Source of the DNA: Ignavibacteriota bacterium
GTDB lineage: Bacteria > Bacteroidota > Ignavibacteria > Ignavibacteriales > Ignavibacteriaceae
Direction of reading: 5' to 3'
DNA: 64,000 nucleotides
Assembly (NCBI GenBank): GCA_013285405.1
Contig: CP053446.1
Span: 781,985-845,984, forward strand
In this document: positions 19,221 to 28,789 of the stretch, piece after piece
Numbering within the stretch: the stretch's first letter is position 1
Layout: each line of letters begins with the position of its first letter
Translations under genes and position numbers: made by a program
Notes under the pieces: generated by a model
The model's database searches: none
What the model was told of the DNA's origin: nothing
The model's input: the letters and a program-made list of their open reading frames with translations, nothing else

Positions 19221-21092
19221 CTAAAAGTTATTATCTCTCATCCATTTTTCAAGTACAATCAAACTAAACAGAATTTTATGATTATCAGATTTACCATTGA
19301 TATGATCTTTATACAAATATTGTACTTCCTCTGGTTTTAGAAATTCATACATACGTGAACTTTTATCCAGCAGCATACCATCAAATTCATTTGAAAGCGA
19401 TTCCTTAAACCATCTATCCACAACATTTACTGCAAATCCACGTTTCTTTCGATTAATAATCTGCTTCGGTAAATAACTTGAACAAACTTGCTTGTGGATC
19501 CATTTTCTATTTCCAAATCTGATTTTAAATTTTGCCGGTAATCGTTCAACATATTCAACAATCTTTGTATCAAGATATGGTACACGAACTTCGAGGCTAT
19601 GGGCCATTGATAATTTATCTCCATACATAAGTAATTCATCCGGCAGCGAGGATCGGATTTCCAGATATTGAAAACCTCCTAACTCATCTGTACTTTCAAG
19701 TAATTTTTCTAATTCTTTCCACGAGTCAGGTATCCTATTTCCAAATCCATCTGGCAAAACTTTTTCCTGGAAAAGATCACTGATAATTGATTGGGACATT
19801 ACAGAAAATATTTGCTGATAACGAATCATCCGTTGAGGTACTTCGAGTGAATACAGACCTCTTCGAATAGACTCATTTCTTGGCAGTATTGTTAGCATTT
19901 TACCTACAGGTTTTCTCATAATCTCAGGTATAGAACGCCAATATTTACCGTATTGAACACCAAGATGACGAGTATATCCTCCAAATAATTCATCCGGTCC
20001 CTGACCCATCAAAGCAACTTTCACTTCCTGTCTTGCCTTTTGACAAACGTGATACATCGGAACAATTGAAGATGACGCTATTGGTTCTTCTACACAAGCA
20101 ATAATTTTTGATAGTGTTTGTTCAAAGCTTTGCCGATTAATTTCGACTGAATAATGGGATGATTTAAATATCTCAGCAGTTTCTTTCGCATCATCTAGTT
20201 CATCGTCAGCAAATGATTTACCATAACCAACAGTAAAAGATTTCCAGCCTTCTCCAAACTCATTCATCAGTGCCAATAACATACTGGAATCAACACCTCC
20301 GCTTAATAGAATACCGAGAGGCACATCGCTAAGCAAATGGCTTTTTACTGCTTGGCGATATAACTCAAGTAATTCTTCTTTCACTTGCGCTTCACTTGGA
20401 ACGGGATCAAACAATTGTGGTTTATAATTCCACCAACGTTTTACTTCAGCGTTACCATTTTCTACAATTAGACAGGTACCTGCAGCCAATTTCTGAATTC
20501 CATTATAAATAGTATGTGGCGCTGGAGTGTAACGATATCTTAAAAACAAATTGATTGCAGAAGAATTGATATCTGGCTTTTGATTCAAACCAGCAAGGAT
20601 TGCTCGGATCTCTGAACCGAAATAAAGTAACCCATTTTCAATCTTGTAATAGATCATTTTGATTCCCATCCGATCTCTTGCCAAAACAAGTCGTTTCTTT
20701 TTTTCATCCCAGATTGCTAAACCGAACATTCCATTTAAATGATTAAGTACATCGATACCCCATTGTTTATAACCATGAACAATAACTTCAGTATCTGAGC
20801 GTGTTTGAAAGATGTGTCCGTATCCTTCAAGTTCTTTTTTTAACTCGGGAAAATTATAAATTTCTCCATTGAATATAACCCAAACATTTTTTTCCTGATC
20901 GGACATAGGTTGATGCCCGCCGGATAAATCTATAATAGATAACCGTCTGAATCCAAGTCCAATAGAATCTGAAATATGATATCCTTCATCATCAGGTCCA
21001 CGATGAGTTATGGAATCAGTCATTCTTTTTAATTTTTGGATTGAAACTGGATGATTCTCTTTATAATAAAATTGGCCACAAATTCCGCACAT
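19221..21092 (-). CDS. asnB: Asparagine-synthase-like glutamine amidotransferase (first of two)
   Basis: Cys2 of the N-terminal MCGICG is the nucleophile of the class II glutaminase domain, and HRGPD lies nearby. The C-terminal half has the PP-loop SGGVDSS of the ATP-pyrophosphatase domain and GQGPDELFGGY. The length (623) is normal for AsnB. Enzymes of this type in polysaccharide clusters often amidate a sugar uronic acid or another carboxylate instead of making asparagine; that fits the location but is inference. The gene lies 23 bp from the next upstream gene in the locus. Confidence 0.85.
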   Translation of the reverse strand: MCGICGQFYYKENHPVSIQKLKRMTDSITHRGPDDEGYHISDSIGLGFRRLSIIDLSGGHQPMSDQEKNVWVIFNGEIYNFPELKKELEGYGHIFQTRSDTEVIVHGYKQWGIDVLNHLNGMFGLAIWDEKKKRLVLARDRMGIKMIYYKIENGLLYFGSEIRAILAGLNQKPDINSSAINLFLRYRYTPAPHTIYNGIQKLAAGTCLIVENGNAEVKRWWNYKPQLFDPVPSEAQVKEELLELYRQAVKSHLLSDVPLGILLSGGVDSSMLLALMNEFGEGWKSFTVGYGKSFADDELDDAKETAEIFKSSHYSVEINRQSFEQTLSKIIACVEEPIASSSIVPMYHVCQKARQEVKVALMGQGPDELFGGYTRHLGVQYGKYWRSIPEIMRKPVGKMLTILPRNESIRRGLYSLEVPQRMIRYQQIFSVMSQSIISDLFQEKVLPDGFGNRIPDSWKELEKLLESTDELGGFQYLEIRSSLPDELLMYGDKLSMAHSLEVRVPYLDTKIVEYVERLPAKFKIRFGNRKWIHKQVCSSYLPKQIINRKKRGFAVNVVDRWFKESLSNEFDGMLLDKSSRMYEFLKPEEVQYLYKDHINGKSDNHKILFSLIVLEKWMRDNNF

Positions 21093-21115
21093 ATCACATT
21101 TCTATAATTTTGTTA

Positions 21116-22024
21116 CTATTGTATTTTTATCATCCGGGATGTTTTAACAATGTGTCTTTTTTTCCGAAATGGTAAAAGAGATTTTAATCTTTCGTTTTGT
21201 TCGCTTCTGACAAAATGAATGAATTCATCACCGGCAGGACATTTGTCCTTCTTAAACCAAGCTTTTGAATATCCCACCAAGTTCAGAATACTTCCTATTA
21301 AAATCGGTTTATCGAACACTCTATAAAAACATCTGACGAGAAGAAATGTGGTTGAATAACCCAGAGTGTAAAACATCTTTCCACTTCTTAAATTCGCGTT
21401 GAATAAATTTCCCATTCCAGTACCTGTTGGTCTGTGATGAAGTACTTTTAATTCTGCTAAAGTTTGGACATTCCAACCCAGCTTTCTTGCCATTATTTCC
21501 ATATATGCATCTTCTCCACCATACTTGAAAGGGATATAATAACCTATCTTCTCAAAACATTGTTTTCGGAATACTTGAATTGCTCCGGCAACTGTGTTAA
21601 GGCTTATGTTTTGTGGAATTACTTTATCATTTATACAATCCAAAATAATTCCACCTGCAATACCAAGTTTTGGATTTTTCTGAAATGCATAAAATATTTC
21701 TTCATAATAACTTTTATCAAGTGTAACATCGGCATCCAAATTTCCAATAAAATCAAACTGTTTTCCTTCTAATTTTTTCAATGCCAGATTGAGTGCATTA
21801 ACTTTAGAACTAAAATTTCTTTCCTTATTTGGAGGCAAAACAATCAAGTCAATAAATATATATTTGTTCTTATACTTTTCAACTATCTCATTAGTGCTAT
21901 CAGTAGATCCATCACTTACAATAATCCACTGCTCTGGTTTGATAGTTTGATTCAGAACCGATTGAATAGTTTTTTCTATATACGATTCTTCGTTCTTTGC
22001 TGCAGTTATTAAAACATATTTCAT
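21116..22024 (-). CDS. Glycosyltransferase family 2
   Basis: The product starts with the GT-A fold signature (ITAAKNEESYIEKTIQSVL, then VSDGSTDST) and has the metal-binding NLDADV motif at about residue 97. GGEDAYM and the following region match the acceptor side of GT2 enzymes. At 302 residues it is a typical cytoplasmic or membrane-associated inverting glycosyltransferase, adding a sugar during repeat-unit assembly. It lies in a tight run with its neighbours (23- and 25-bp gaps). Confidence 0.88.
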   Translation of the reverse strand: MKYVLITAAKNEESYIEKTIQSVLNQTIKPEQWIIVSDGSTDSTNEIVEKYKNKYIFIDLIVLPPNKERNFSSKVNALNLALKKLEGKQFDFIGNLDADVTLDKSYYEEIFYAFQKNPKLGIAGGIILDCINDKVIPQNISLNTVAGAIQVFRKQCFEKIGYYIPFKYGGEDAYMEIMARKLGWNVQTLAELKVLHHRPTGTGMGNLFNANLRSGKMFYTLGYSTTFLLVRCFYRVFDKPILIGSILNLVGYSKAWFKKDKCPAGDEFIHFVRSEQNERLKSLLPFRKKRHIVKTSRMIKIQ

Positions 22025-22049
22025 TGTTTCCGTGTCCGAAATTCAGAAA

Positions 22050-23222
22050 TCAACTAAGTAATGCTTCATAAACTTTAATCAGATTCATACTCTGACTTTC
22101 CCATCTATGTTTTTGATATATTTCATATCCTTTATCGACTTTCTCTTCAGCTTTATCAGGATTCAAGTAAATATTCAATACAACATCAGCTAAACTTTCC
22201 GCATTACCTGAATCAAAAAAGAAAATTGAATCCTCATCAAAATAATCCTTTATCCCCTGTGTTCGTGGTACAACAACAGGTTTTTTCATATGCAAATATT
22301 CGAAAATTCTTGTCGGAAAATTTATTTGGGTAAAAGGACTAAGTCTGTTTGGAATTATTCCGACATTGCATCGTGGAATAATTTCTACAATTTTTTCAAT
22401 TGGAACCTGCCCGAAATATTTTACAATACTATCCAAATTTAATTTTTTGACCATTGCCAGAAATAAAGGCAGATCTTCACCAGTACCATAAACTCTTAGT
22501 TCCAATCCGGGAATTTTATCTCTTAATAAATTTATTGCATTCACTAATTCCTCGAAGCCATATCTTTGAATAATTATTCCATGATACATAACAATATATT
22601 TATTCTCAACTGAATTTACCGATGATACATCACTCACCTTATTAAAAATAGTTTCCTGAGGTGAATTCATCACTATGCTAATTTTATCTAAAGGACAACC
22701 GCGGGAAATAAATCTATCTACAAAGGATTTATTTGTTGTGATAATTCTATGTGCAAACTTTATACTTATTTTCTCCTGCCATTTTAGCAACTTCATCAAC
22801 AGACTATCATGATCCTCTGCAAATTTAGTTTTTAGCATCTCAGGTGTAGGATCGTGTAAATCCAGAATTACTTTTGAACCAAATAGTTTAGGTAATACAC
22901 CAAGAAAAACTAGAAAATCCGGCATATTGTGAACGTGAATTACACTATATCGATTCTTTATCAATAATCGATTAACCAAGAAAAAGGAATGAAAGAAAAA
23001 GCTAGTGTACAGAAAAATATATTTCTTTTTGGATGACCTGGATTTGGAGATATTAATTCTATAGGTATTAACACCATAAATGATTTCAAATTTTGTTTGA
23101 TCTGGAAATTTTAAACATATAATATCTACTTTATAACCCGCCTTAATCAAAGCTTCGGCTTCTCTGCGTGGTCTAACATCCTGAGGAAAATGGCTGTAAA
23201 CCACCATTAACACTTTTTTCAT
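22050..23222 (-). CDS. Glycosyltransferase family 4
   Basis: The protein of 390 residues begins with a GT4 N-terminal domain (VVYSHFPQDVRPRREAEAL) and contains VIHVHNMPDFLVF and LDLHDPTPE. The C-terminal half has MYHGIIIQRYGFEELV, VYGTGED and a donor loop near FPTRIFEYLHMKKPVVVP, all usual for retaining GT-B enzymes. It shares the locus with two other glycosyltransferases, so the repeat unit probably has at least four sugars counting the initiating one. The gap to the upstream gene is only 8 bp. Confidence 0.88.
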   Translation of the reverse strand: MKKVLMVVYSHFPQDVRPRREAEALIKAGYKVDIICLKFPDQTKFEIIYGVNTYRINISKSRSSKKKYIFLYTSFFFHSFFLVNRLLIKNRYSVIHVHNMPDFLVFLGVLPKLFGSKVILDLHDPTPEMLKTKFAEDHDSLLMKLLKWQEKISIKFAHRIITTNKSFVDRFISRGCPLDKISIVMNSPQETIFNKVSDVSSVNSVENKYIVMYHGIIIQRYGFEELVNAINLLRDKIPGLELRVYGTGEDLPLFLAMVKKLNLDSIVKYFGQVPIEKIVEIIPRCNVGIIPNRLSPFTQINFPTRIFEYLHMKKPVVVPRTQGIKDYFDEDSIFFFDSGNAESLADVVLNIYLNPDKAEEKVDKGYEIYQKHRWESQSMNLIKVYEALLS

Positions 23223-23230
23223 TCTACTCC

Positions 23231-24142
23231 TTAGTTAACCGTTATCATTTTCTTATAATACTGTGCAACATCCTTTGGTAATGCATTCCAATATTTTCCT
23301 TCATAATTCTCTTTTACGTATTTAAGAAAATTTGAGTAATAGGATACGGGATATTCTTCCATTCCGTTCTGATTATTAAAATTCACATAATCAGGATGTA
23401 CAATCAGAAGTGCCATTCCACCATTTTCAGCGATCCATTTTAATTTATCAATCCAGAATTGTGGTGATGATTCTTTCATAAGAATAAATAATGTAAAATC
23501 CTGATCTAATGTGTATGGTAATTCTACATAACCGGGTTGACCATTTTTTCGTTCAACCAGAAAAGGGAAAATAGTACCAACCCCATCCGGCTGTGGCTCA
23601 AACGGATCAGTGTCAAAAGTAGATGCATCATATTCAATATTCAGTTCTCCAATCCACTCCAGATTATGCTGCACTGCAGGAGCCCTGAATCCGACAATAT
23701 TCCATTCTTTTATATATTGATTTATCTTGATTGCCCTTTCAGAAAATATCTTTTTGTTTTTGAATTTTTTGCCATCATGCTTTATTCCATGATTCCCGAC
23801 TTCGAATCCTTCATTGACAATAAATTCCCGTAGTTCTTTATCAACCTTATATCTTTCAGCAACAAAATTAAACGAAGACTTAAACCCAAGACTTTTCTCT
23901 AACTTCAATAATTGTTTACATCTATCGTGACCTTTCCTCCATTCTACATCATGAGTTAATATGAAAGCAAACTCTTTCCCATCCGGCCATCCTTTCCAAT
24001 TGTTGAGTTTTGTTTCGCTACCAGGAAGAATTGGCCAAATTGCTTTGTATTTATACAACTGTCTTTTTACCAACTGTCTTCTTAAAAATAATTGTAATCT
24101 TCGTGGAATCAGTGGTTTAATTATATAAAATAATTTTTTCAT
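23231..24142 (-). CDS. Polysaccharide deacetylase family protein (cytoplasmic type)
   Basis: It has no signal peptide. The NodB-like motifs are present in variant form: THDVEW in place of TFDDG, and GNHGIKH as the metal-binding H-x3-H. FRAPAVQHN and HPDYV complete the set. The pattern resembles the deacetylases found in exosortase-associated polysaccharide clusters. It could remove an acetyl group from a lipid-linked sugar, making a free amine for later acylation; this is inferred from its FemAB and acyl carrier neighbours. Confidence 0.85.
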   Translation of the reverse strand: MKKLFYIIKPLIPRRLQLFLRRQLVKRQLYKYKAIWPILPGSETKLNNWKGWPDGKEFAFILTHDVEWRKGHDRCKQLLKLEKSLGFKSSFNFVAERYKVDKELREFIVNEGFEVGNHGIKHDGKKFKNKKIFSERAIKINQYIKEWNIVGFRAPAVQHNLEWIGELNIEYDASTFDTDPFEPQPDGVGTIFPFLVERKNGQPGYVELPYTLDQDFTLFILMKESSPQFWIDKLKWIAENGGMALLIVHPDYVNFNNQNGMEEYPVSYYSNFLKYVKENYEGKYWNALPKDVAQYYKKMITVN

Positions 24143-24219
24143 GATTTATTAAGGCTGATAGTTATTGATTTCAATACCAAAGAAAAATCTACTAAATAAA
24201 AATTCATGATAGGATATTC

Positions 24220-24639
24220 TTAATAAACAATCTCATTTGCCTTTTTATCGGTATCTATTAATTCAATATTCAAGCCATGATTTCCTAATAGAAAAGCTAT
24301 TTGGTTATTCTCAAAAGCTTCACCGGGTTGAGGTTTTGCAATCAACCTCAATCCTAAATCTTTAAGCCTTGCGATTTCACCACTAACTTCTTCGCATCGA
24401 AAACCAAGATGATGCAAACCTCCTCCCTTTAAAGCAAACTTATAAATTGGTGAAGTTTCATCAGTTGGTTCAATTAACTTTATGAGCAGAGAATTTTCTT
24501 TGTTCATAAAAACTACTTTAACTTTTTGACGGGTATTAATCACAATTTCTGTCATCTGTCTGTAACCGAATACTCTTTCCCAATATTCAATCCCCTGCTC
24601 AATTGATTTTACAGCTATTCCTAAATGATCAATATTCAT
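24220..24639 (-). CDS. VOC-family protein, methylmalonyl-CoA epimerase-like
   Basis: The 139 residues form one glyoxalase/VOC domain: NIDHLGIAV at the start, GLHHLGF in the middle and LNIELID near the end supply the usual His/His/Glu metal ligands. The overall pattern is closest to methylmalonyl-CoA epimerase, but a VOC gene inside a polysaccharide locus may act on another acyl or sugar substrate. It lies 17 bp after the FemAB-like gene. The substrate cannot be told from sequence alone. Confidence 0.75.
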   Translation of the reverse strand: MNIDHLGIAVKSIEQGIEYWERVFGYRQMTEIVINTRQKVKVVFMNKENSLLIKLIEPTDETSPIYKFALKGGGLHHLGFRCEEVSGEIARLKDLGLRLIAKPQPGEAFENNQIAFLLGNHGLNIELIDTDKKANEIVY

Positions 24640-24656
24640 AATTCAATCTGGTTTTT

Positions 24657-25691
24657 TTACGCAATATGTTTGTATAAAACTGAACCGATAAGCCTGAGTA
24701 CTGGTATTGGAAATTTATTAAGCGGTAATCTTTTGTGACTAAAAGATATTGTTGATTTATTTATGCTACCGATTTTTCCCAAATCAAAACGATAATAATT
24801 TAAGATTTTCTCCTGACTGCCCCAGCCTAGCTTGAATCGTCTTAATCCGACATTTTCAAGTTCTGTTCTTCCAAAATTTAATTCTTTATAATCCAGAGCT
24901 TTTAAATATTTTATTGATTCCCACATCAGCAAGTTATTCGGTCTTATGTTCTGATATTCAAATAGTGAAGCGCCATATTTATACAGTGCTTTATTCCCTA
25001 TTAAAAGAAATACAGCCGAAGCAATACTCTTCCCATTATATTTTGCTACACTTATAAACCCTTTGTTATTTGCCAATACAACATTATGCAGATTTTTAAA
25101 AAACCGAAATGGTTGAGGCGGAAGACCATGCCTTCTCCTTGTGTAGCAATTCATATTATAAAATTCTTTTAACGCAGACAGAGAATTCGATATTTCAAAA
25201 GAAATTTTATTTTTGATTGCCTTTCGTATATTTCTTCTGGTACTATCTGAGCAGTGCTTAAAAAGTTGATCTTCACTAATTGTCAAATCTAAATTATGTT
25301 GATAACCAGCAGGTGTAAAATTAGAATAATCCATGAATGTCTCACCATCTCTTAACTCAAGCGAATTAAATTTTTTTGACTTAAAATGTTCAATTATCCT
25401 ATGACGAATACGCTTAAGACTTATATCGCTTGAAACCAAGGGTTCACAAAAATCACTGAACGGCAAAGAAATAAGTCTTCTGCCAGTAAAAAAACTATTG
25501 ATCTCCATTAAAGGCAATACAGCTTTTACAGTTCCATAATTTTCCAACAAAAAATAATGTGGTTTAAAATTATATGTTTCTTGCAATAACTTTGCCCAGT
25601 CTGAAGAATGGAAAAAGGAATACAGGGGAAAATTAAGTATTAGCTTATCCCAATTTTCAGTTATTGTTGGATCTATAAAACTTATTTTCAA
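24657..25691 (-). CDS. FemAB-like (GNAT-fold) aminoacyl/acyltransferase 1
   Basis: The protein of 344 residues has the double-GNAT layout of FemAB proteins. SFFHSSDWAKLLQETY opens it; TRRNIRKAIKNKISFEI lies in the middle, and FGRTELENVGLRRFKLGWG near the end, both marks of the FemAB group linked to polysaccharide or exosortase clusters. Such enzymes move an aminoacyl group to an amine. It is a paralogue of the next gene upstream (25751). The free-standing acyl carrier protein and AMP-ligase in the locus might supply its activated substrate (inference). Confidence 0.8.
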   Translation of the reverse strand: MKISFIDPTITENWDKLILNFPLYSFFHSSDWAKLLQETYNFKPHYFLLENYGTVKAVLPLMEINSFFTGRRLISLPFSDFCEPLVSSDISLKRIRHRIIEHFKSKKFNSLELRDGETFMDYSNFTPAGYQHNLDLTISEDQLFKHCSDSTRRNIRKAIKNKISFEISNSLSALKEFYNMNCYTRRRHGLPPQPFRFFKNLHNVVLANNKGFISVAKYNGKSIASAVFLLIGNKALYKYGASLFEYQNIRPNNLLMWESIKYLKALDYKELNFGRTELENVGLRRFKLGWGSQEKILNYYRFDLGKIGSINKSTISFSHKRLPLNKFPIPVLRLIGSVLYKHIA

Positions 25692-25750
25692 TGAATTCCG
25701 TTTATTTATTGAATGAACAAGTTAATGTTAAATTGATAATTGATAATTTT

Positions 25751-26890
25751 TCATCCTTTATGTTTATAAAGTATTCTACCTTGCAACTTGAGCAAACTTT
25801 TTGGCAAATGCTTATTGATATTTACAAAAAATGATTTTCCACTTTCTGCTGAAGAGGATATTCCGGGTTTACTACCAACACGCCAATATTTCAACTGCCT
25901 TCGTTTGGCATTCCACTTTTCCTTAAATGTTATTAAAGAAATATTATTGACTTCTGTTCTTCCAAAATCTACAAATTTTGCCTTGTCCTTGAGTGCGATT
26001 TGAATTACTTCCCAAAACAATTTATGGTTCGGATATAAATTTAATTTCGAATGATCTGAAGCCGTATATTCCAAGTAATATGTATCCTTATACTTTAAAA
26101 TAAATCCAGCAGCAACTATTTGATTTTCATATTTCACAATAGGAATTAATATTTTGTCAACTTTAATAAGATTTTCATAAACCGTATTAAAAAATTTATA
26201 AGGGAGCGAAGGCAGCCCTAATCTTGACCTTAAGTCAGTGTAAAGAGAATAGAATGCTTTTAATCCAAAAGAACTATTATCAATTTTAAATGTTAATCCC
26301 TTTTTCTCTGCTCTTCTGATCGAAGCACGGATGCTCGTGCCATGAAATTTCTGAAAAGTTTTATCTATAGATTCTTCCAATTCCAAAATATGCACAATGT
26401 AATTTTCATTTAATAAAGCTCCTTCCAAATTACAAGAATAATCAAGCGATCGAAATTCGATAAAATCATTATTTATAAATTCTGAATTAATTTTATCATA
26501 AATCTTTTCAATGGATTTTTCCTCAACTAATGGCTCACAATGTGTGCTGAGTGGAAATGAGATTAGTTTACTGCCGGAAACAAAATTTTTTATCTGTGCC
26601 AAAGGGAATATTCCAATTAATTCACCAGTATCAGAATCTTCAATACCAAAAGGATAGATTTTGTATCTCATTGAATTAGAAACCGACATCAACCAGTCTG
26701 AAGTGTGATAGATTGAGCTTTTTGGATGACTCAATACAAAATTGTCCCATCTTTTATCCGAAGCTAAATCGATATTTATAATTTTATTGTTAATTGGTTT
26801 CTTCGTTGTAATTATTGAAATATTATTCTCAGCACTTTTCTTTTTAAGGTCACGAGCATATTTTTTCTGTTTAGTTAAAGAAACAAACAT
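25751..26890 (-). CDS. FemAB-like (GNAT-fold) aminoacyl/acyltransferase 2
   Basis: This is a diverged paralogue of the gene at 24657: SIYHTSDWLMSVSNSM, TSIRASIRRAEKKGLTF and FGRTEVNNISLITFKEKW fall in the same order. It has about 45 extra residues at the N-terminus, rich in Lys and Asn. Two FemAB copies in a row suggest two successive transfers or two acceptor positions, as in FemA/FemB, but the substrate is unknown. Confidence 0.8.
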   Translation of the reverse strand: MFVSLTKQKKYARDLKKKSAENNISIITTKKPINNKIINIDLASDKRWDNFVLSHPKSSIYHTSDWLMSVSNSMRYKIYPFGIEDSDTGELIGIFPLAQIKNFVSGSKLISFPLSTHCEPLVEEKSIEKIYDKINSEFINNDFIEFRSLDYSCNLEGALLNENYIVHILELEESIDKTFQKFHGTSIRASIRRAEKKGLTFKIDNSSFGLKAFYSLYTDLRSRLGLPSLPYKFFNTVYENLIKVDKILIPIVKYENQIVAAGFILKYKDTYYLEYTASDHSKLNLYPNHKLFWEVIQIALKDKAKFVDFGRTEVNNISLITFKEKWNAKRRQLKYWRVGSKPGISSSAESGKSFFVNINKHLPKSLLKLQGRILYKHKG

Positions 26891-26955
26891 TTCTCCAATA
26901 CCACTAAATCATAATTAAAAGAATATAAGGTCATGTTTATTTTGTTTCTCGGTTT

Positions 26956-27630
26956 TTAATCAACTGCATAAACAGCAATTTCAGTTCCACCGTAGATAAA
27001 CTTTTTAATTGCACGAAACTTAAATTCGTTCTCTATCATCGTACTGTATGGTATAAAATTATTAATAATTAACCATACTTTTCTGGGATTTTGAATTACA
27101 GATTTTAAGACTCGTTGAATAATATTTTCCATTACAAAGTTGTCAAAGGGTTTATAGAAATAGAAAACATTTTCATCAGCCTTTATACTATACTGAAGTA
27201 CATCTTCATTCACTATTTCAATATGCAATGGTCGCTTTAATTTTTTTTCAAACATTGCAACATTATTTCTTGCTACTTGGCAGAGCTGACTGGATATCTC
27301 AACTCCTATAACTTGTTTAAATTTTAACAACGAAGCAAGCAAAATTATTCTTCCTTTTCCTGATCCCATATCAACAAAAACGCTGTCATCAGGAAGTTTT
27401 AAATCCTTTATTAATAATCTGAAATGCCGAATACGGGTTGGTTTATATTCTTCACTGTGTTCTTTACTTCGCTCCGAAATATCTAAATCTTCGCGCTTAA
27501 CAATCCTGGAGGTTGATACACCATATTGCATTTCAAAATAAAAATCTTCTATAACACTAATTACACTCTGAAATGTTCTCGAAAATCCTTTATCCCGAAG
27601 ACTATTAAAAGTACGATTCAATAATTGCAT
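26956..27630 (-). CDS. Class I SAM-dependent methyltransferase
   Basis: The 224-residue protein carries motif I as VFVDMGSGKGRIILLA (about residue 80) and an acidic residue at the end of the second strand (GVEISS). NEDVLQY and FYFYKPFD follow. The family acts on many substrates. Within this locus a methylation of a sugar or of the acyl decoration is likely, but the residues do not say which. Confidence 0.8.
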   Translation of the reverse strand: MQLLNRTFNSLRDKGFSRTFQSVISVIEDFYFEMQYGVSTSRIVKREDLDISERSKEHSEEYKPTRIRHFRLLIKDLKLPDDSVFVDMGSGKGRIILLASLLKFKQVIGVEISSQLCQVARNNVAMFEKKLKRPLHIEIVNEDVLQYSIKADENVFYFYKPFDNFVMENIIQRVLKSVIQNPRKVWLIINNFIPYSTMIENEFKFRAIKKFIYGGTEIAVYAVD

Positions 27631-27790
27631 TATAAGTACGCCTCATAAAATGAATTTAAATCATTTATTACTTCTAATACAACTGGTTGTGGTTCTAAAT
27701 ACACTTGATCAATTGATAAGCTTGTTGATAAATTTTTACTTAATTGTATTTCTAAAAAATACTAATCGTCGAACTGGTGCTTTAAAATTA

Positions 27791-28747
27791 TTAAAGCGGT
27801 TCCATTCGAAGATACTCTGTCGTTCTGATTTTACGCTGAGTATCGTGAATAATAGATTCAACGTTTTCTTCAGTAAGCTCTAAAGCTTTCGCTATTTCAT
27901 TTGGAGGAACATTTTGTTCCCATCCATACCATACTCTGTCAAGTATTCCAAATGGAACTCTGAAGAAAAATTCTTCCTGGGTTTGTTCTGCACTGTAAGT
28001 ATCGGTCGTAGGTGTTCTTTTACGAATTTCATCAGGCACTTCCAGGTATTCAGCAAGTTGGAACACCTGAGTTTTAAATAAGTGAGCAATCGGTTTTATA
28101 TCAGCTCCACCATCGCCATATTTTACAAAAAATCCTTGTTCATGTTCATTCTTATTTCCTGTTCCAATCACAGCATAATTTCTGGCTTCTGCATGATAAT
28201 AAAGCATACTCATCCGGCTGCGCTGCTTAAAGTTTGAAGCAGCAACAATTTGTAAATACTCTTTAAGCGGTAATCTTTCTGATTTTAACTTACCAGCAGG
28301 ATCAATAATCGTCAATTGGAAAACGTTCAACGATTCTTTTTCCATTAAATTAGTTGGTAAAGTAATTTTCGCTTTGTAATTGTTGTTAAACTCCGGAAAA
28401 ACGTTTTTAATTGCTTCGTCTCTTCTTTTGTAGCATCCATATCCTGCAAGAGCTTCTGTCATATTCTCCACAACATATTTTGTATTGAACTTGGCGGAAA
28501 GTTTTTTTGCTAATTCAAGACTATCGGGGTTGGAATCGTTCTCAGGCATCATAACGCCTAAAACATGGTCTGCACCAAATGTTTTTGCACATATTGCTAG
28601 AACAACTGAAGAATCAATCCCTCCACTAATTCCTACAACAGCTCCTCGCTTTCTAAGTTTTTTAGTTACATCTTCTTTCAGCTTTGAACTAATTTCGCTA
28701 AATACTTTTGCCGGTTCAATATTTATTGAATCTTTTGTGAATTTCAT
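27791..28747 (-). CDS. nadE: NadE-like NAD synthase / N-type ATP pyrophosphatase
   Basis: VGISGGIDSSVVL is the PP-loop, and GTGNKNEHEQGFFVKYGDGG is the conserved ammonia/NaAD-binding block of NAD synthases, so the fold is clear. The C-terminal part is unusual: in place of the common LWEGQTDE-type segment it has TYSAEQTQEEFFF. There is no glutaminase domain, so it uses free ammonia or ammonia from a partner. It may be the cell's NAD synthase, or a copy recruited to amidate a polymer precursor together with the two AsnB-like genes. Confidence 0.8.
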   Translation of the reverse strand: MKFTKDSINIEPAKVFSEISSKLKEDVTKKLRKRGAVVGISGGIDSSVVLAICAKTFGADHVLGVMMPENDSNPDSLELAKKLSAKFNTKYVVENMTEALAGYGCYKRRDEAIKNVFPEFNNNYKAKITLPTNLMEKESLNVFQLTIIDPAGKLKSERLPLKEYLQIVAASNFKQRSRMSMLYYHAEARNYAVIGTGNKNEHEQGFFVKYGDGGADIKPIAHLFKTQVFQLAEYLEVPDEIRKRTPTTDTYSAEQTQEEFFFRVPFGILDRVWYGWEQNVPPNEIAKALELTEENVESIIHDTQRKIRTTEYLRMEPL

Positions 28748-28789
28748 GTTTTTAACCTTGTGAATTAATCAATTTTAATTATTTATTTT

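Noticed and set aside
27650..27883. Plus-strand 77-residue frame between the methyltransferase and NadE-like genes
   Set aside because: It overlaps the end of the NadE-like gene, has no ribosome site and has no recognisable pattern.
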